NCBI RefSeq assembly: GCF_001577835.2
Contig: NC_029527.1
Coordinates: 1,388,809-1,452,808, forward strand
Reading direction: 5' to 3'
Source of the DNA: Coturnix japonica
Lineage: Eukaryota; Chordata; Aves; Galliformes; Phasianidae
Length of the DNA: 64,000 bases
In this document: positions 26,901 to 38,900 of the stretch, one piece after another
How the letters are laid out: every line of letters begins with the position of its first letter
Position numbering within the stretch: position 1 is the first letter of the stretch
Notes under the pieces: generated by a model
Told to the model about the DNA's origin: nothing
Database searches by the model: none
Seen by the model: the letters and a program-made list of their open reading frames with translations, nothing else
Program-made: the position numbers and the translations under genes

Positions 26901-29900
26901 CTCATAGGCGTCCCGCAGCCGTGGCATCGAGTTCCTCTTCTTGATGCCCCGTCCGGGTTCCCAGGACTCCTCAGCCTGCAGTGACATGTCTGAAGCTGAG
27001 CTGCTGAGTGGCCGCTGCGGTGCAGCGTAGCGTGGGCCACTGGCACCTTCAGGACCCCCAGGCAGCACCTGGCCAGCTGGCGTCCACCCGTGTCCATTGT
27101 GCATTGGGCCCCGTGGCACTTCCGCAGGCCCCTCGGGTGGGCGGCTGGTGGGCTCGGCACCAGCAGGGGGGAAGATGGTCTTCTGCCTCTTCTGCTCCTC
27201 CAGCTGCTGCTGCAACTGGTGCTGCAGCTGGTGGATGTGCTCGAGTTGCAGGCGCTGCTGGGCCAGCTGCTCCCGTTGCAGTGCCAGCTGCGCGTGCCGC
27301 TCCTCCTGCTGCTGCTGCAGCACCTGCTGCTTGATGCACTGCAGTTCCTGCAGCTCCCGCTGCACCAGCAGCTGCTCCTTCTCCCGGTGCCGCTGCAGCT
27401 CAGCACGCTCCCGCTCCAGCTCTTCCTGCAGCCGCAGCTGACGCAGCTTCTCCAGCTCCACGCGCTCCCGCTCCAGCTGCAGCACGTGCTCCTGCTGCTT
27501 GCGCTGCCGTTCCTCCTCGCGCTCCCGCTCTTCCCGCTGTACGCTCTCTGAGGTCGGTTTGGGCGCAGGGGCTGCCTGCCCACCCTCCTTGCTGCCCGCT
27601 GCAGGGGGCTCAGTGCGGGGCGCTGCTCCTGACACCTCTGCTCTCTGCACACCAGTGGTGGGTGCAGTGGGGGCTTTGGCAGCAGGGCCTGCACCTGGTG
27701 CGGCACTGACCGCCTTGCCCAGGTAGACGGGTGTCTCCATCAGCGAGGAAGCTGGGAGGCGGCTGGGGGCTGGGTAGCGGTAGAGGCCCTGCGGGGCCAG
27801 CGGGATGCGGGGTGTGACGACAGGCACCCTGGCCAGACTGGCAAGTGGGACAGCGGCCATGCTAGGTGGGCCGTAGGGCCGGTACAGCCCACGCAGCATG
27901 GGTCGCAGCACGGAGGCTGGCTGGGTGGTGATGGGCAGTGTGGAGGCGATGGGTGTGTTGATGGTAGAGTAGATCATGCCGTCAGCTGCTCGCACGGTGG
28001 CAGAGGATGGGAACATCTGCCTGACGGCACCCAGGCGCACACCGGGCACATTGTACTGTGCCAGGCCGCTGAAGCCCTGCCGCGTCTCAGGGACGGACGG
28101 GTTGAACATCCCGCTGGGTTTTGGAGCCGCGGCACCCCCTGGCTGGGCTGGCAGCCCCCCACCACCAGGGCCATAGGACAGTGTGTCAGGGCCATTGGCA
28201 TGCCGGGCCCCATACTGGTGGTCCATGGAGTTGAGTGCAGCACACATGCGGCTGATCTCACGTGCGGTCGTAGCGCTGTAGTGGGCCAAGCTGGATTCCT
28301 GGAAGCTGGCCAGGTCCCCTCGGGGTGAGTAGCGGTAGTCGGAATAGATGTTGGAGGCTGAGCTGTACCTCCGCATGGGGAGCGGGTGGCCCAGCAGGTC
28401 AGCAGGCTGACGCAGGTCAGAGAAGGAGCCATACTGCAGCCCTTGGCCCAGGTACCCACCCTCAGCAAAGCCGATGCTGTAGGAGTGCTTCATGGTGCTC
28501 AGGTCCACGGCAGCCTCATGGAAGGGTTGGTCCCCCTTCGGTGGGTAGTAGTTCATGCCGAGTTCTGACAGGTTGGTGTCTGACATGGAGGAGTAGAGCC
28601 TCCCAAAGGCGCCAGTGGGGTAGAACTTATGCTCCTCATAGAGTGCGGGTGCTGGCTGCTCCCGGTATGGGAAGGTCTCTGGCAGCTCTGGCTCCCTGCT
28701 GCCATACGGGGGCCCACCGGCCTTCCTGCTGGGGACTGTGTCTGGAGCCTTCTTCTCTGGAACCTTGGAGGTGGGATTAAATGTACCGGTGCAGCTGCTG
28801 CCAAAAGGGAACTTGTAGACCACATCACAGCAGGCCACCTGACTCTCCGCCTTCACGCCCGTGAGGTCCAGCACGTTGGCTGGAGGCTCTTCCTTCAGCA
28901 CTTTGGTCACTGGGCCAGCCGCCACATCCTCCACCTGCACCATCATCACCTGGGACTTCTTGCCGCCCAGGGCAAGGAGGGGGCTCTGGGTCTTCAGCTC
29001 CACCGGCACCGCACGGTACAGCTCTGAGCCCTGCTCCTGCTGGAATGGCTGTTGAAGGCCACCAGCACTATGTGCGACATTGGTCTGTGTGATGAGCACG
29101 TCCTTCTTTACCATTTGACTGGGTAAGTTGTACCTGGAGAACTTTGCCTGGGGAGGAGCGGGCGGCTCAGGCTTGCTGGTAGGTGCAGGGCCAGCTGTCC
29201 CACTGGTTCTGCCAGCACCTGTCTGAACGCCCTGCTCCACCTGCTTCACCTGCGCCAAGCACACTGGGCTGCCGGCCCCCTGCCCAAAGTCCATCCGACT
29301 CTGGAAAGGGTCTCCATAGACCACGGGCTGCTTGGGCTGGGAGATGAGCATCGGGGAGGCGATGGCAAGGCTAGTGGTGCTGGAGGCTGCGATGATGGCA
29401 TGGGGCTGCTCCTGGGCATTGAGGTTGATGATCAGGGGCTGGATGGCTGTGGACTGCCGGCTGGGGATCTGGTCCAAGGTTAGGCAGTATTTCCTGGCCT
29501 CGGTGGCCAAGGAGGTGAGATCCATGCCTTGGTCTGTTATGATGATGGGAGCAGACTTCAGAGCAGTGCGCAGGTCCACAGCACTGCTGCTCGGCACCTT
29601 GGGCCCCGGCTCTACACGGGAGGTGCCGGGGATGGAGGAGATGCGGCACAGCGATATGTTCTCTGCTGGCAGCGCTCCCCAGCTGTACAGCCCCGCAATG
29701 CCATCAGGGCCTGAAGTCACGGGCACCTTCTGGGATGGGTCTTTCACATGCTGTGCCCGGATGAATGTGCCCAGTGGCTGCTCTGTCTCCTGACTGTACC
29801 CGTGGGCGATCACCTGCCGGCTTATCCTGGTGGGGGATGAAGCAGGGGATGCAGAGGAGCTCGGTGGCTTGGTCTGGCTGGCTGCGTCAGCTGCTAGTGT

Positions 29901-32900
29901 GATCAGCATGAAGGGTGCATCCTGCGAGGACTGCTGCCGGGTCAGGCGAGGTGAGCCAGCCCGGTGCGGTGTCTGTGTCCCCTGGGCCACCATGGGAGAG
30001 GAGGCTGAGGGGCTGGTGGTGGTGGGGACATCATAGGCAAGGAGGGGGCTTTGCGTCTGCGTAGAGAACTCAGCAGTGGACTTGGCGGTGGGACCAGGGG
30101 GCACAGCAGCTCTGGGGGCAGCGTGAGTGGGACTCTGAGTGGGAGATGTTGGTGAGAGTGGGGGACTGGAGCTCTTGAAGAATGAGTACGTCTTGGCTGG
30201 TGGGGGCTTGCCATCACTCACCGCTTGGAGCTTCTCCCTGGCTGTCTGCACGCTGATCTCCACCCCCACCTTGCTTCGGGTGATGTCCTCTGTCTGCGAG
30301 CCGTAGCTGACGGTGCTCTTTGCCGGGCCATAGCTCCTGGAAGGTGTGGATGCAGCCTCTGCAGAGCTGTAGATGCGCGGTGTGCTGGCAGGGCTGGCCA
30401 CTGCTGTTGTGACCACGCTGGTACCTTTGCTGTAGGTGTAAGGAGCTGTGATGGGCTTGGAAGTTGGGCTGGGCGCTGCCGGGGTGCTCTGGAGCTTGGC
30501 CAGGTCCTGTCCCTCTTTGGCAAAATGCTGTGTTACCCGGACATCGGGAATCGCTTTGCTGCCCTCAGAGGTGGAAAAGGAAACAGGAGCAGAGAGCTGT
30601 GTGGGGCTGGTGCCAGGGGTGAGGGGCCCCCCATTCTGCTTCATTAGCTCAGCATACGCACTCTCAGCATTCAGAAAGTGCTTCTCCTGGTATGTTTCCT
30701 CCTGCCCTTTCTTCTTGTCTCCCTTCTCCAGACCCAGGTCAAATGAAGAGGACTGGTGCATCCTGGCAATGCTCTGCGAGGTCTGCAGGATCTCCTCATA
30801 CACTGCACCAGGCTTCGACAGGGAACTCGAATAGTCAGGCTGCGAGGAGCGTGCGGGGCCACTGTCATAGCCATATTCATCTGCATACTGGTACTGGAAG
30901 CCGTTCTGCCCCTCGGTGCCACGGTATCCAACCTGCTGGTAGGTGCCACCATAGGAAACATCCTTCTGGGCCTGCTGGACCTGCTGCTTCTGCATCATCT
31001 CTGCCTTTCTCATCATCTCCTCATAGGCTTCCTCAGCGCTCTTCAGGGGCTTGCTGGCGGGCTGCACACTCTCCACCTTCTCCGTGGGGGAGTACAGAGA
31101 CATGAAGGTGGGCAGGTTGTACTCGCTGCCCGACTTGTACAGCTTGGAGGTCACGGCGTCAAAGCTCTCAGCCTCTGAGTCGATGGACGGCGAGTACTCG
31201 GAGCAGGAGGAGCGGTGCAGCTCCTCCATCTCTGCTGCCTGCCGCAGCTCCTCAGTGGGAGAGGCGTCCTCGATGGGGGACAGGTTGCTGGGGGGGGTTT
31301 TGGAACGCTCCCTCCTTCGCTGCGCCCTCAGCTCCTCCTTGTCACGCTTGGTCTTGCGTGCCGTGCTGCGGATGCGCTGCTGCTCCACCTCCCGCATCTT
31401 CTCCTGCTCCCGCAGAAGCTCTTCTTCCTCCCGCAGCTCCTCCTCCTCCGATGAGTCCTCAATGGTGGGCAGCAAAGGACCGTGTGAGCGGTGCCGAGCC
31501 TTCCTCTGCTGCTTCACCTCCTCCAGGCGCTGCCGCCGGCTGGGGCTGCTGTCGCTATCCTCCTCCAGGGAGGAGATGGAGGTGGGCGAGGTGCCCGAGG
31601 TGTAGCTGGGTGTGGTGGCCGGCAGGGTGGATGAGTACTCACCACGGGATCGCTCCTCGGGTGAACCTGTCAGGCTCTCCATCTCCAGCTCGGGCTCCCT
31701 CTCCAGCCCAGCGTCAGCCTCCTGGCTCACCTCCATCTCCCTGCCATAGCCGGTGGTGCTGTTCAGTTCGATGGTCTTGAAGCGCCGCAGGCCCCCCTGG
31801 GTTGTGCTCATATCATCACTCTCTGCTGCCTCCACCTCCTTCCTCTCCTCCTTGTAGATGCCACTGGGGCCATGCGGTAGGCGCCGCTTGGCAGAGGAAG
31901 GCTCTTTGCCTTTCTCCACCTCAGCTTTGGGGACACTGTACTTGGAGCGCCCGTAGCCCTCCTCCTCCTCCTCCTCAAGGTTGTCCTCCTCTGCGCTCAT
32001 CTCCAGGATCTGCCTGCGCATGAACTCCTCGTCAGCCACCTCCTCCCGGCTCTTGGGGTGTCCAGGCACTGGGGAGAAGCCCCCCTCACTGCTGTCCTCC
32101 ACGTAGTCATGCCGCAGCTTGCTACCAAACTCATCCGAGGACTCCACGCTCTCCCGCTGCTCCCTCTGGTTCTCCCACTCCAGTGAGTCCTCATCCTCCT
32201 CCAGGATATCCTCTAGCTCCTCGTCTGAGTCAAAGGCTTCAGGGGTGATGGAGAGATACCGGGGCCGCTGCCTCTGCCGCTGCTCCTCCCGTGTCTCCGA
32301 ACCTTTGCTGGGCTCCGCTGGGGTCCCCCGTGCCTCCAGCAGTGGCCGCATGCTGCTCTCCAACTTGGTGAGCTCAGAGGGGCTGGGAGGGCTTTGCCCC
32401 GCCAGCCCGGTGCCGCTCAGCTTCTCCTCCTCCTGCTGCACCAGCCCTGTAATCTCACTCTGTGAGCTGGAGATGCCATCTGAGGAGTAGCCAGTGTCAC
32501 TCAGGCTCTGGGGGCTGCGGGACAGGTCCGGGGGGTAAGGCTTGCCCACATCCTGCAGGGTAGAGGGAGCGTGGCATTAGATATGTGAGTGCCCCAAGCA
32601 GGAGGGGACCCCAGGAACACCCCCAGCACCACCCCACCTGATAACAAATACCAGGTGGCTGCCTAATGGCAATACCTTTAATTTTCTATTTCTGAGAGAC
32701 CCAGTGATGGCTGAGCCCTCAATACAACCCTTGGGATATTTATGGCTGTGAGCACATCCCTGGGGAAGGTGACAGCAGCTTGGCCTCAGGCAGCACTGGG
32801 AGCGTGGTCTGGTTCTGGGTATGGGCAGGGAGCAAAGGGTTGGCAGCCACAGCCCAGAGGACAAGCAGCCTCTAAAGGCAGTTTAATTTTCCCGATGGAC

Positions 32901-35900
32901 AGGCCTGCAGTGCTAGCTGGAGAAGTAAGGCAATCCCCGGGATCCTCATCAGATACCAGCAGGAATAATAACTGATGGTACAATGAGGCAGTGTTGCACT
33001 CAGCAGTGGGGGCAGTGCCTGAGAGCCTGTGAGCAGGGGGACCATGGACCCCATGGGGTTGGGGAGCACTAAGGTACGAGCAGTCCCCTCCCCAAGGGCT
33101 ATGATGGCTCCTTGGGCACAGCCATCCCAGCACTGTTGGGCTTTTTCCCCAAAGAGCATTGAATTAAAGAGGTAAAAGACAGGAATTAGCTCAGGAATGC
33201 CCGTTTCTGCAGTGCAAGCTGGAAATATTTTGAATTAGCTTTGCATTTAACAACAGCTCCAACTGCCCTTTAAAACCAACGGGGCAAGGACTACCTGAGC
33301 TATTGCATTATGCACAGAAGCTCCTGAGAGGTTTGGACTCTTGGGAAGCACTGTGCTTTGACCTCTAAGCACCACTTCAGGAGACAGCGGGTGTGACAAA
33401 ATGCCTCTCTGTGACCTGGAACACAATGACCATGGGGGACAAGGGGACAAGCACTCACCTCCAGCTCCTTCGCCCTCTGCGCTTCGGGGGCTGCGCGTCC
33501 CTCCCTGCTCTCCACCTCCGGTTTCGGGCTGATGCTCTTCCCCTTGGGCGCTGGGACAGATGGCTCTGGGGCAGCTTTGGGCAGTGGCTTCTCCTCTGCT
33601 GGCACCGGTGGCTTCTTTTCTGGGGCAGGGCTGGGGGCCCGGCTCTGCTGAGGTGCCCGCAGGCTCCTGGCAGGGGAAGGCTGCCGCTCGGGAGGTGCTG
33701 CCGGCTCGGTGGGGGCCGGTGCCCGCTGGCTGGCTGCCACTGGTTGGTGCCGGGGGGAGCCGCTCGCAGGTTGCTTTGGCGCAGGCAGTGGCATCGGGGC
33801 AGGGTCTGCCAGGCTCCCTTCCAGCAGCCTCTGGGTTTGGCAGTTCAGACACAGCCATTCGTTTTTCTGCAGGACACGGAAAGGAAGCGTTGTGTTAGAA
33901 ATCGGTGCCAACGGGGCCTCCCTTTCTCCGGTGCCAAGCAGAGATGGGCACCGCGGTGAGCCCTGGGATGGCAAGGTTCTGCTCTGGCTGTGGCCCCATC
34001 CCCAGCAAGAGCATAGATCTCTGCAGTCAGTACACCATGGGGCTGTGCCTGGCTGAGCACTGACAACCATCAGAATATCCCATTCCTCCCATCTTGCCTT
34101 AGGGTGATAAGTCCTAATTGCAGTTCATGAAGACATGAAAATCATCCTTGCTTTTTATGCCACCTCTTTATTATCCTGGAGGAGTTTTAACAGTGAAGAC
34201 TAGATCTCTTGCAGACTACACCAAAACACCTTCAGCAACTATTTAAGGGGGAATGAGCCAAGTCTGAACCTGCCTTTGGCTCCAGGTGTGCTGCCTATGG
34301 GCTGGGGTGCTCAGCCCTGCCTGCTCCGTGAGTAAGAGCAGCTGAAAAGTCCACTGGAAATGGGGGGATGCAGCTTGCTGGGCTGCTATGACTGACCACA
34401 CATCAAAGCAATGCACTGGGCATCAAAGCAATGCATTGGGCATCAATAGAAACGAACTGAGCATCAACAGCAATGCATCGGACACTGAAACAATGCACTT
34501 AGCATGAGGAAAGTCCAACCAAGACAATACAGGAGGACAGGTTTGGGTCCCCAAGGGGACCCCAGGTTTAGGTCAGACACATCATGGTGTCTTGATGGCA
34601 AATGCCATCACAACCCAAGCGCCCATGCTGCTGGTGGGTCCCAGACAGCTTCTTGCTGCAATTTGTTTTCCTTGCTACAACAGAGGCCTAACAGCATAAT
34701 CATAATGCTTAGGGATCTGTTTTTCTAGGTTATCAGAAAGTACTGGCTCCATGAGTATGCAAAAAAAAAAACCTTCCCAAAGATATTACCCCAAGTACAC
34801 GCTGTGCGGAAAAGAACAAGACAATCTCATTGAGAGGCTCTCAGCAAGAGCCTTCATTTCATGACCTGGAAAAAGCAGCATGCAGCTGGGGCTGTAAGAG
34901 AGCCTGCAGGGAGAGGCAGGAGCCCTGCTCACGGCTCACAAGCACTCTCCCACTCTGAGTTCTCAAAGGGCTATTTTTACCCTCACAGGAATGTCCAGGA
35001 ATAGGGCCCTGACATTTGCTTCACTTTTGATGTTTCACCATTTTAAATCTTTTCTCTTTTCTCAGCTCACAGCCAGCTGCTCGAAGCCATCTCTCCCCAT
35101 TCCCCAGGTGAGTCTCTCCCCCGCCCCACAGCCCCCTCTCCTCCACCCACCCTATGCAGGAGCATCTTTGGAACGCATCGGGGTTGCACAGGGCCATAAA
35201 AGAAACCCTTCAGCACGGTAATATTTAATTAGTGCTTAATCAAAGAGAAAGTCTAATTAAGGGGCAAGTGCAGCCTATTGTATCCTAATGACTGCATTTG
35301 TCTTCTTTTATTTCGGAGCTGGCTCTCATCACGTTGCCTCTGAATCAGATCTCCTTGCCACACTCTGCTCTGTAATTATTTCAGGCGGCAGAAGAAAATG
35401 TAATTGTGTGACACAAATTGAATCCCTTCCTCACAGAGACTCACAGCCCTTCGTTTTTCTTCAAGGAATCCCATTTTCTTTGCGGAGCTCCTCACGTGGT
35501 GGGGTGGTGAGGGCAGGTGTGATGGGGATGGCACAGCTGCTTGGGCCCTTTTGGGGCAATGCAAGTCATGGGGGGAGCGGGTGGGCTTGGGGAAGGGTCA
35601 GGACCCACCTGGGGTGGTGTCTCCATGCCCATGGGCTCTGGCCAGCACGCTGCAAGGATAGCCACGATGGCAGCCCCTGCACATTCAAAGCTGCAGCCTC
35701 TGAACCCAGTGCCTTTGTTGGCTTGGGTTTGCCCAGGCAGAGCGGTAGGTGCTGATTGAAGCAGAGGTTTGGGTGGTTGTTAGGAAAGGCCCTTTAGGGA
35801 GGCAGCGGTGCTGCCCCAGGTTGCTTACCAGGTCTGAGCTGGACAAAGCCTGCCCCTGTCTCCATACCGGTGGCCACCCTTGACTGGGGATCACACAAGC

Positions 35901-38900
35901 ACTTCTCCAGGGGCAGGGGACATGCAGGGGGATGAAGCTTATAGGACTCCCAAGAGCATGATCCCTGCCACAAGGGCTGGGGGGCTCATGGAGTCCTATG
36001 GCCCCTTGGCTGTCCCCAGCTTGGTGCAGCTGTGACGGCTCAGCTCTGCAGGGCAACACTGGGAACCAGAGAAGGGAACACACTCTGTTAAAAATAGCCC
36101 TGCCAGGAAGATTGCGGAGCTGCACTGAGCTGCCTGTCCCCGGCAGCGAGCAGGGAGGTGATGGCACAGGGAGGGGGCTGCAGCTGGGTGGGCTCAACTT
36201 CTGCTCCCAGTGCCATGTGCCAGCCAGACTGGGGCACCTCTGCTGTCCCCTGCTCACCGGATGGGCAGTGATTGCAGCTCCCACGGCTCCTATTTGGGCT
36301 ACGGGGCCCATTTCCCCCCAAGGCCGGCACCCGCTGGCAGCTGGCCAGAGCTGTGCTTGCCAACCCCTGTCGGGCTTTACCAGGCAATTGTTTTAATTTA
36401 CTAATGGGCAACGACAAAACGGTAATTAACGACAATAGAAGCCTTCCTGCATCATTTTGGTCCACGCCACCGCTTGGCAACTTAATTAACCGCTGAGTCC
36501 CCCGGCGCCGGCGGGTTACATTGCACCGTGAGCTCCAGCAGCCGTGCCAGCACAGCCACCCCCCGGCACAGCCCCATGCTGCCCACAGAGCCCCCCCTGC
36601 ACCTCATCTCCGAGCTCAGCTGTTATTTGTGCTCCTCGGCATTATTTTACACGTTCCAAGCGATAGATATTAAAATACCGGCACAGAGGCTGCACAAAAT
36701 CAGATAAGCGGCGCGAGGTATAAGTATCCTACAAGCCAGATCTCATCTCCCAGCATTATACGCGGCGAATCTCCCACCAATGCTTCATTTATTTGCTGAC
36801 AAGCCCTGCGCGGGGCTCATTGTGGTGACAGATGGGTGCCTGGGAAATATGGAAAACACTTCTGCTATCTGAATCAAGATCCAAATTAACAGCAAGAGCC
36901 TTGCAGAACGGCTCCATGAGCCCTGCTCCATTTCAGGGATCTTTCTCCCAGCTCCTCGCACACGAACACTGCTGTAATTCATTTTGCTCCCCGGATGCTG
37001 CTGCCCGAATGCCAGCTAATGCTTCTTCCCTCAGTTTCAGCTCATTGGCACAGCTGAATTCTCTGGAGCTGTTCTGAGCAATCCCTCCATGGGCTGCATG
37101 TGACGCCCCTCCATGGGTGCCAATGAGCACTTCCTTGGGTGGGAACCAGTGGAAAGGATGAGCCCAACATGCACTGTGGTCCAATCACCCACGGGGGCTG
37201 TTTATGCCACCCCTGCCCAGCACTTTCCCCTATTTGGGGTTGGCTTACACTGTGAACAACCAAAGTGGGGAAGACTCAGTTCAGGGGGATAGCAGATAAG
37301 TCCACGATCTTTAATATAAATAGTACAGCTTGGGATTTCCTTCATCTTTTTCCAAGTGCTGCCTTCCCAACCAAAAGCCCCATGAGGGCTTGGAACCAGA
37401 TGCTCTTCAAGGTCCCCTCCAACCCAAGCCATTCTATAGGGCAAGTTTTAGCTCAATTGCCAGTCTCCCAGTGTTTCTCTGGAGGAGGAGAGTGTTTCTC
37501 TGCCCTGCTTCCCAGCTGCATTGTGCCCTACACACAGAGCAAGCACAGCAGCATGAAACCACAGGTACTACTGTCTGCAGGGTCCAGCAGTGCTGGACTA
37601 TGTGTATGCCCCTTGGCAGAGTCTATTCTACACTAATTGGCTTCATTAATGTGAACCGGGTGAGCATCAGTGCCAGCACAGCTCACAGATTAGCCCAGCC
37701 AAAAAACACCGATGTTATCTCAGCCCATTGCTAAACAGATCATTTGGCAGCACAATGGAGCGATGGTCCCCAGCATCATCATGTTGGTGCCCATCCCCAG
37801 AGCCCTCCCAGGCTGGGGGGATACAGCCCCTGCCTGGCTCTGCTCCAGCCATGATGATGTAGCATCGCCCTTTGCACAGCAATAATGTGATTAAAAGCAG
37901 CACAGGGTAATCTCCCTGCAATCAGACCTTGACGCAGCTTCTCCTCCCCTGAGAAAAATCACATGCGTTGACTTTCCTTCCCCATTTCTGCCCCTGTGCT
38001 GCACCCAGTGGTGGGCAGTGGCAGGGTGGACCAGTGGAGATGAGCAGCCCTTGCCATGCCCGGCAGCACTGGACTGCAGCCACTGTGTGCACCACAGCCA
38101 TGCACCGCACTGGCCAAGCAAGGGATTAATGCAGCTGAAAGCCTTTGGCTGATGAGTAATAGCAGCATTCCCTTTGCCTTCCTTCGAGGAACGAGCATGC
38201 GCCTGCCAAGTCTGCTTTACTGCATGCCGGCACCAGCGGGACGAGCCTGGTAAGCATGGCCACAACGGGAGGGACAGCAGGGAAGGGCTCTCCTAGTGCA
38301 CAGGGGACATCAGGTTGGCCATTGGCACCACCTCCATCCCTTTTAGGTGCCATCCCTCCTTCTGTTGTAACTACCTGAACTGGAGCACCTGGCTGTTCTT
38401 CTAACAAGTAATTACTGCTACCATCAATTAGCACCTTATTCCCAAGACAAAAGCAGCTTGACTCAGCATTTGAAAATCCAGGCCATGTGCCTACCAGCAC
38501 AGGTAGCATTGACCTGTGCCCTTGTGCCCCTGCAGCCCGGGGGTCTTCGCTGTGACAACCCAAAGTCACCAACGTTCACCTCAATTCTCTGCCCCCACGC
38601 ACTTCACACCCCTTTCCCAAAGCAGCTCAGCTCTCTGTGCCAGGAAGCACCTTCTGTATTTTCCGTGCTAAAAATCTTCTCAAGTCTCAAGAATGTGTTT
38701 CTAAGTTAAAAGACTTAAACTATTTTGCAATCAAGTGAGAGTATTTCCAAACGAGACCGGTTCCAAGCTCTGGGTGCTGCGTGGGCTGTGTGAAGGGGCT
38801 GCTAAAAACGGTTACACAGCTGTCCAAAATTTTGAAACTGGTGCTTTTGGAGAATATATATAACCATCCCTCCCCACTCAACATATTTCCTTCCAGTTCA

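Noticed and set aside
35685-36311. 208-codon open frame on - in a BSN intron
   Set aside because: No domain, no coding-like conservation blocks, and it is not in phase with the neighbouring BSN exons.
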